From contig CM060126.1 of assembly GCA_030522415.1 (NCBI GenBank), positions 8,990,852 to 9,054,851 of the forward strand: a stretch of 64,000 nucleotides of DNA. The letters are read 5' to 3'. The translations under genes were made by a program, and so were the position numbers. Source of the DNA: Channallabes apus. Taxonomy: Eukaryota; Chordata; Actinopteri; Siluriformes; Clariidae. The notes below the pieces were generated by a model, which saw only the letters and a list, made by a program, of their open reading frames with translations, had not been told where the DNA came from and searched no databases. This document shows positions 36,901 to 45,900 of this stretch, piece after piece (position 1 is the first letter of the stretch; every line of letters begins with the position of its first letter).

Positions 36901-39900
36901 GGATCATTGGGACACGCAAACCCCTCCACCACAATAAGGTGGTGGTTCAAGGAGGGGGCCTTCAATAAGGTTGTTGCATACTCTCCTCATGCCTCACAGA
37001 CGCTAAAACTAAAGCATGCGGAAGACCCGCACTGTAGGCCCGTTGTCATAGTGGACCAAAATTGAATACAGACCCAATACGCAGTTAAGCAACTTGAATG
37101 ACAACAGGCAGATGGGAATTCATGTGACTTTTTGCCTCTGCAGGTAGGTTGCTCACTGACATGTCATCACTGGCAGTGCAGGGATTTCATTGCAATAGCA
37201 TTATCTGATTCTACTGAACTGAGAGCTTGCCATCGTCCAGAGCAACATTCCAAGCATATTGTTTGGTAAAATTGCATCCATTGTTTGAAATGAAAAAGTG
37301 GACACACAAACCCGTGACATATCTATGTCATACAGTATATCTACTAAAACAACCCCTATACTGTGCTTCCTAATTATTTACAGTACAGTATATAGTAATA
37401 CTGCTTATGGTTTGCTAATATGCCAATGTGCATATTATCATATGTAACACATCATGCAAGCATGAGTGGTTGTACCTTCTTTAAAAAAATCTAGGTAAAA
37501 AAAAATCTAAATTATAAATAAAAAAAGGCGATAATGGGTTTGTGTCTTTCTTATTACAGATGGTCAGCTTCACTGGTCTCAATCAGCATTAGATGACTCT
37601 GGTGCCTTGTCAGTGGAAATCAGTTCCTATGTACTACTAGCTGTTCTCACTGCAGGTCAACTCAATGCTGCTGATTTAGGCTACGCTAACAGGATAGTCA
37701 GCTGGCTAGTGAAGCAACAAAATCCTTATGGAGGATTTTCTTCCACGCAGGTTTCAAATAAAAATTACATTGTTCCCTTTATCTTGTTCTGCATTTAGTC
37801 AGTTATGGCTTTTATATATTTTATATCAAGAGTTTTTATTATTATTTATTTATTTGTTTGTTTTAAACAGGACACTGTTGTGGCCCTCCAAGCTCTGGCA
37901 CTGTACTCCACTAAAGTGTTCAGTTCAGATGGCTCTAGTAAAGTAACTATGAAGTCAGCAAATGGAGACAGTCACACCTTTGATGTGAACCAGAATAACA
38001 AGTTACTGTACCAAGGAGGATCATTGCAGGATGTTCCTGGCAAATACAGCATTGAGGTGAAGGGCTCCAGCTGTGTGTCAGTGCAGGTCAGTGGATGTAA
38101 CTCTTCCCATTACAAATCTTGTGTCTAAATGAAATGCCATTCTGTTCAGAGAAACATGCAGTCCTATGAACCTGCAAATGTTAATAGAAAAGATGACTAC
38201 CCAACAAATTAACAAGTTTGACAGCAGAATACGGTAAACACAATTTTCAGACTATATTATTCTCTGACTAGAAAGGTTATCTATAAAACCTTTTACTGGA
38301 AGATTTAAATGTCTACATTTTGAATGAAGCACATTAAAGGGGCAGTAGTTTTTTTTAAACAAAAGCAGACAAGTCAAGACCAGCCAATTACAATGCTTCT
38401 TTCTGTCATGTGATTCAGTTAAGCGAAGACACTTCTTGAAAACAGCAGCTGGTGTGACTATTTAAATGTTTTCAGTGGATCTTTAGAGACTATTAATGGC
38501 AAGAAAAAAAAATTCTTACACTTTGTTGCTGCTAAGGAGTGACAGACATGCAGTGCCTAATGTCCGCAGTATACCGTATCTTGTTAAATAGGACATTGTG
38601 ATTTGGATATTTTTTTAACATATAGCATATGTTATTCACTATTTTTAAAAAAAAGCTATGTTAATTAATGTAGTGTAAGCACATTAAAGAGGTTTGTGTA
38701 CATAGACACATGCTATGTCTGTTTGTAAGTGTGTATGTATTCGTGAGAATGAATCTGGTGCAGTTGCTTTGTCCGAATCTATTCACTATTACTGTAATCT
38801 TAGGGGATGACTGACAAATACTTAGTCAGACATCGAATGGTGCATAACTGTATTATGATAGCGAACTGTATTTGTTCTGTAACAGGTATTGGTAAATAAT
38901 AATTAAGAATTAATCATTTGTTAATGGTTGTCTCCCCCTAATGGACATCTTGATAATTACGTATTGTAACAGTTACCATGTGATCAATCAGGAAGTTATT
39001 GTTTTCCATGATGGGCAGTTCTGAACATGTGCTGCAGTTAATCAGCAACCATCTGTGTTCATCCTTGGCCTTTGGTAGCTTCGTTGGTATGTTTATTGTT
39101 CTTATTCATCTATATTTTATAGCATTTGATTATTTGTTGGATTTATAGTTTGGACATATATTTGTTTATATTAGCTGTATCATTATGATGTCCTTTGCTT
39201 ATTATTACATACCTGTTGGATTGATAATGGGGAATATTGCATTTGTAAAAGTGTCTGTGTGTAAATATTGAGTGTGTATACTTATATTGTTTATTGTTTT
39301 CTTACTTTGTTTCATAGTTTTACCCTATCCTTATTAAAAGTTGGAAAGAGACATACCGTGTCTGTCATTTTGATGAGGGTGGAGTTTAGCTCGCTGTCTA
39401 AATATACAGAGGACGTATATAGAGGACAGTACAGTAAAACAACGGCTCTGTCGGGCAGGACATCGCAGTACAAGCTGATTCTACACAGCATCAAGCAAGT
39501 AAGCTTATTTTCTTCAAAGTATGTCGAAGAAAAGCTCAGCAACCTGGAAGACCAGGTCTTGTGCGTCCACACAGCATTCAAATAATTCAACACATTCTGC
39601 TGCAGCAATAGCACGTGCAAAGGCAGAGGCTGCAAAAGCCCGTCTATCATTTGCTGAGAAAGAAATGAAGATAAAAATAGAAAAAGCTCGTTTAGAAGCT
39701 TCTATGGACATGTTAAAGCAAGAGAAAGAAACTGCTGCGGCTGTAGCAAAGGCTGATGCACTTGAAGCTGCTGTTGAGCATCATAGCGAAAGAGCAAGCT
39801 GTAGACTCTTGCAAGATCATACTCCAATGGATGCAGCACAACGCACTAAAGATTATGTCATGCAGCAAGTAAAACCAAATAGCCCGTCTATTTCGATGCC

Positions 39901-42900
39901 TGGGGTTGAACCATTTTCAGACAACCAAACAGGGTATGTCAACCAGCCGTTACCACCTAACCCTTCTTCTGCATGTGTAACTGCTGCTGCTTACGTACAT
40001 AATAATTCTAATATGAATGACTTTGTGCGTTACTTAGCACGCCGTGAACTTGTCTCTACAGGGCTGATGGAATTCAATGATCAACCGGAAAGTTACAGAG
40101 CATGGCGCTGTTCTTTTAAGAATGCTATCAAAGACTTAGACTTGACATTCAGTGAAGAAATAGACCTTCTTGTCAAGTGGCTTGGAAAAGAGTCTGCAGA
40201 ACATGCCAATCGGATTCGAACAGTGAATGCGAATAACCATGAGAGAGGGTTAAATTTGATATGGGCCAGACTAGAGGAATGTTATGGCTCATCTGAGGTG
40301 ATTGAGGATTCACTATTTAAACGCCTTGAGCGTTTCCCCAAATTAACAAACAAAAACTATGCTAAACTAAGAGAGTTAAGTGACTTACTTATGGAGTTAC
40401 AGTCAGCCAAGGATGATGGAGACTTGCCTGGACTTTCAGTACTCGACACTGCTCGTGGCATAAATCCAGTAGTTGAAAAACTTCCTTACGGACTTCAAGA
40501 CCGATGGTTATCTGTTGGCTCTGACTATAAACTGAGACACAATGTTCCATTCCCTCCATTTGAAGTGTTTGTTGAGTTTATTAGTCAGCAGGCAAGGATC
40601 AGAAATGATCCAAGTTTCAAATTCACAGTACGTGCAGATGCTCTCCCAAACCTAACTTCATGGAAACAGCCTAAACAGAGGGAGATTTCAGTGCATAAAA
40701 CTGATGTGTCACCTGTTGTCACCTCTAATTTAGACAGACGCTACAATAAAGGTAATGATTGTGACAACTTTTGTCCCATACACAAAAAGACACATTCTCT
40801 TCGCAAGTGCCGTGTCTTTAGAGAAAAGCCTCTTGAAGAACGCAGGGCATTCTTAAAAGAGAATGGAATTTGCTTCAGATGTTGCACATCTTCATCACAC
40901 ATTGCTAAAAACTGCAAAGCCTATGTCAAATGTACAGAATGTGGTAGCGAAAGGCATGATACCGTTCTTCATCAAGATCCAGCACTTTCAACTAAAGACA
41001 CAAACTCCCATCCAGAGCATGGCGGGGAGGGAGATCTTGAAATCTCAGCTCATTGCACTCAAGTCTGTGGTGGTGATTTAACTAACAGGTCATGTTCAAA
41101 AATCTGCCTTGCCAAGATCTATCCTAGTGGTTGCCGTAATAAAGCAGTGAAACTTTATGCAATAATGGATGAGCAAAGTAACAGATCATTGGCTCGTTCT
41201 GAGTTGTTTGATATGTTTGACATCCAAAGCTCTAGTTCCCCATATTCACTTAGAACCTGTGCTGGCATTATGGAAACGACAGGAAGACGAGCCAGTGGCT
41301 TTCAAATTGAATCCATGGATGGACAGATTTGCCTTCCACTTCCAGATCTGATTGAGTGCAATGAGATTCCCAATAACCGATCTGAGATTCCTTCACCTTC
41401 TGCTGCACTCCACTATCCACATCTTAAATCAGTAGCACCCCTTATTCCAGAAACTGATCCCAATGCTCACATTATACTTCTCCTTGGACGGGATGTTCTC
41501 AGTCTGCATAAGGTGCGTAAACTAATCAATGGTCCGCATGACTTGCCATATGCGCAAAAACTTGACTTAGGATGGGTCATTGTAGGCAACGTCTGCCTTG
41601 GAAATATCCATAAGCCACTCACAGTTAGCACACTTTATACCAAGACATTGGATAATGGACGACCTTCACTTTTCGAACAATGTCCTAACATCTTACAGGT
41701 GAAAGACAGATACAATGATTCCTTCAGACCTGTTCCCGCACATAAAATGAACCGTTTGGGCGACACAGTGTTTGGGCATACGAAAGATGATGACAAATTG
41801 GCTCTGTCCATTGAAGATGGACTGTTTTTGAATATTATGGAGAAAGGGTTTAAGAAAATTGAGAACGACAGATGGGTAGCACCATTGCCATTTAAAAATC
41901 CACGACAACGTCTTCCTGACAATAAATCACAAGCAATGAAACGCCTCACATCACTTTTGTGCAACTTTGAAAGAAAACCACAGATGAGAGAACACTTTAT
42001 TTCCTTCATGGGAAAAATCTTTGAGAACGGACATGCAGAGGTGGCTCCTCCTCTTGGAGATGAAGAGGAACGGTGGTATCTTCCACTCTTTGGCGTTTAC
42101 CATCCAAAGAAACCTGGACAGATCAGGGTGGTATTCGATTCAAGTGCCCAATACAATGGCATCTCTCTTAATGATGTGCTGTTAACGGGTCCTGACCTTA
42201 ACAATTCTCTCTTAGGTGTACTCATTCGATTTCGCAAAGAGTCAGTCGCCATATCTGCAGACATACAACAGATGTTTTATTGTTTTCTTGTCAGAGAGGA
42301 ACACAGGAACTTTCTGAGATTTTTATGGTTCCAAGACAATGACCTGAGCAAGGATATTGTGGAGTATCGCATGAAGGTACATGTCTTTGGAAATAGCCCA
42401 TCACCAGCCGTAGCCATTTATGGTCTGAGAAAATCTGTCCACCTAGAAGGACAAGATCTTGATCCTGAAGTGCAACAGTTTGTGCAGCGTAATTTCTATG
42501 TTGATGATGGGTTAAAATCTCTTCCCAGTGTAGAAGCAGCAGTGAGTTTGCTAAAGCGAACACAAAATGTTCTTGCTAAATCAAACCTGAGGTTACACAA
42601 AATTGCCTCAAATAGACGAGAGGTCATGGAGGCCTTTCCATCACAAGATTACGCCAGCGATCTAAAAGATCTAGACCTTGACACAGACACCCTTCCAATA
42701 CAACGCAGTCTGGGCCTAAACTGGAACATCAAAACAGACAATTTCACTTTCCAAGTACCAGAAGAAAGGAAACCCTTTACACGTCGAGGAGTCTTGTCAA
42801 CAATCAACAGTCTGTTTGACCCTTTAGGGTTCGCAGCCCCAATAACTCTCCAAGGAAAATGTCTTCTGCGAGAATTAAGCTCAGGAAACACTGATTGGGA

Positions 42901-45900
42901 CTCTCCACTGCCAAAAGACATGGAAGCGGCATGGGAGACATGGCGCAGCTCTCTAAAAGAGCTAGGACATCTTCACATACCCAGAACTTACTCTAAACAG
43001 TCACTCTCTGACGCTGCACGCAGAGAATTGTGTGTATTCGCAGATGCTTCCACCAAAGCTATTGCTGCAGTTGCCTACCTCAAACTCTCTTATGGTTACG
43101 GAGATAATCATGTAAGCTTCGTTATGGGTAAAGTGAAACTCGCTCCACTTTCTGAGATTACTATCCCAAGGCTAGAGCTTTGTGCTGCTGTGTTGGCTGT
43201 AGAGTTGGCCGACCTTGTCTCATCTGAGGTTGACATTAATCTAGATGCTATCACTTTCTACACTGACAGCGAAGTGGTATTGGGATACATATACAACCAA
43301 ACCAGACGCTTTTACGTCTATGTCAACAACAGAGTGTTAAGGATAAGAAGATCCAGTCAGCCTGAACAGTGGGCTTATGTACGAACTGATCAAAATCCTG
43401 CAGACATAGCCACAAGGTCCATTCCTGCAGCACATCTTGCAAACAGCCCATGGCTCCTAGGACCCAAATTTTTGGCGGATTCCTCTAGCTCCTTAGAGAA
43501 GGAAAATTTTGAACTCATAAAGCCTACAAGTGATGTTGAGGTGCGACCAGAGGTTTCTTGTGTGATTACAACTACTATGAGCAAGAAACTGGGATCACAT
43601 CGCTTCTCTAGGTTCTCTAATTGGCAATCACTTATTCGTTCAATTGGACACCTCATTCACATTGCCAGTGTTTTCCAAAAAGCGCCCACTGACAAATCCT
43701 TAAACTGCAAAAATTGGCATTATTGTCCAAAAGCTTGCACAGCCGAAAACCTTTTAAAAGCAAAGACTGTAATCATTCGTAATGTACAGGAAGAAACCTA
43801 TGGATCAGAGATCTCATGCATCAAGAGTGGGAAAAAACTCGCTAAGAGTAGTCCATTAATTTCACTTGATCCATTCATTGATGAACAAGGCCTTCTTAGA
43901 GTTGGAGGTCGCATTTCAGCAGCAAGAGTGGATCAGGAGGAGAAGTACCCTCTAATTGTACCTGGCAAGCACCACATTGGATCCTTACTAATAAGGCACT
44001 ACCATCAGAAAACCCAACATCAAGGACGCTTGTTCACTGAAGGAGCTGTCCGCGCAGCTGGCCTGTGGATCATTGGCGGCAAAAGGCTCATAAATAGTAT
44101 TATACACCACTGTGTCCTTTGTCGGAAACTTCGTGGCTACTTTCAGACACAGAAAATGTCTTGTCTTCCATCAGACAGGTTGTGTACAGATCCTCCATTT
44201 ACCAATGTAGGCCTTGATGTATTTGGTCCATGGCCAGTCTGTGCACGTCGGACAAGGGGAGGTCTGGCCCATGGCAAAAGGTGGGCAGTGATTTTCACTT
44301 GTCTTAGTGTCAGGGCAGTCCACATTGAGGTAATTGAGTCGCTGGATACATCCAGTTTCATCAATGCCCTCAGGCGCTTTTTTGCTCTTCGAGGTCCAGC
44401 AAAACAGATTCGCTCGGATCGTGGGACAAATTTTATTGGTGCGTGTAAAGAGCTTCAGATCCCATCAAACCTTGACAATGAAACTGTTCAAAAATATCTA
44501 GCAGGAAACGAGTGCTCTTGGACATTTAACCCACCCCATTCTTCCCACATGGGTGGTTCCTGGGAAAGGATGATAGGAATAGCAAGGAGAATACTAGACA
44601 GCATGTTCCTTCAGCTGGGTCACACAAAACTAACTCATGAAGTTCTCACGACCTTCATGGCTGAAGTGTCCGCCATCATCAATGCTAGACCCCTAGTGCC
44701 AGTATCTACTGATCCTAGCAATCCATTTCTCCTTACACCTTCCATTCTCCTCACACAGAAAGTGTGCCTACCTGTTGCCCCTGCTGGTAAATTTGGAACC
44801 AATGACCTTTTTCAACGTCACTGGCGACAAGTCCAACATCTGTCAAACACATTCTGGGGCAGATGGAGAAAACAATATCTATGCTCACTGCAAACACGTA
44901 GGAAATGGCAATCCGCACAACCGAACATTGAGCCAGGCAGCATTGTGCTCCTCAAAGATAGCCAAGCTAAGAGAAATGAATGGCCAATGGGAATAATTAC
45001 TCAGGTATTTCCAAGCAAAGATGGGAAAGTCCGCAAGGTGGAAATAAGGGTTCCTAAACAAGATGGACCAAGGCTTTTTCTTAGACCTGTAACAGAGACT
45101 GTTGTACTCCTTCCACCTGAATCCAACATAAAGTAATGTTTGGTGGTCATTTGGTGTATCATTTGGTGATGGCGTTCAATTACGCCAGGCGGGGAGTGTT
45201 CTGTAACAGGTATTGGTAAATAATAATTAAGAATTAATCATTTGTTAATGGTTGTCTCCCCCTAATGGACATCTTGATAATTACGTATTGTAACAGTTAC
45301 CATGTGATCAATCAGGAAGTTATTGTTTTCCATGATGGGCAGTTCTGAACATGTGCTGCAGTTAATCAGCAACCATCTGTGTTCATCCTTGGCCTTTGGT
45401 AGCTTCGTTGGTATGTTTATTGTTCTTATTCATCTATATTTTATAGCATTTGATTATTTGTTGGATTTATAGTTTGGACATATATTTGTTTATATTAGCT
45501 GTATCATTATGATGTCCTTTGCTTATTATTACATACCTGTTGGATTGATAATGGGGAATATTGCATTTGTAAAAGTGTCTGTGTGTAAATATTGAGTGTG
45601 TATACTTATATTGTTTATTGTTTTCTTACTTTGTTTCATAGTTTTACCCTATCCTTATTAAAAGTTGGAAAGAGACATACCGTGTCTGTCATTTTGATGA
45701 GGGTGGAGTTTAGCTCGCTGTCTAAATATACAGAGGACGTATATAGAGGACAGTACAGTATTCACATACTGACTAAAATTGGCAGAGGAGGAGGTTAATA
45801 ATGCTGCAGACTGACTTTTTTATTGTTTTCAAAATCTCTTATTATGACAAAACCATGGCAGATGTAGTTATACTGTAGGTTTTTTCTTGCAAATCAACCA

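Larger units (their letters stand above)
29522..36960 (-). mobile_element. Rex3 (RTE-clade) LINE, split by an L2 LINE
   Basis: Read on the minus strand it ends AAGCAGAAGAAAATGGATGG ATGG, the GATG-type tandem tail of Rex3, and starts in a 5' region around 36950. The words WQTGVVVP and the GGTGACAAAGGGCAGC stretch correspond to the sites classically used to recognise Rex3 in fish. Two Rex3 parts (29522 to about 32050, and about 36150-36960) are joined across the L2 insertion in the middle of the endonuclease, after EYPPFLG and before [14 protein letters not shown]. Confidence 0.88.
38873..45757 (+). mobile_element. BEL/Pao LTR retrotransposon, complete and apparently intact
   Basis: 6885 bp with two LTRs of 561 bp that I read as identical base for base, flanked by a perfect 5-bp duplication GTATT. 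A single gag-pol frame of 1871 codons fills the interior. A purine-rich tract (GGCGGGGAG) lies directly before the 3' LTR. No envelope-like frame is present. Identical LTRs and an unbroken frame mean a very recent insertion, possibly still mobile. It lies in sense orientation in an intron of the a2m-like gene. Confidence 0.96.

Noticed and set aside
45137..45196. Envelope-like gene downstream of BEL/Pao pol
   Set aside because: Only about 60 bases separate the pol stop from the 3' LTR; no room for an envelope frame.
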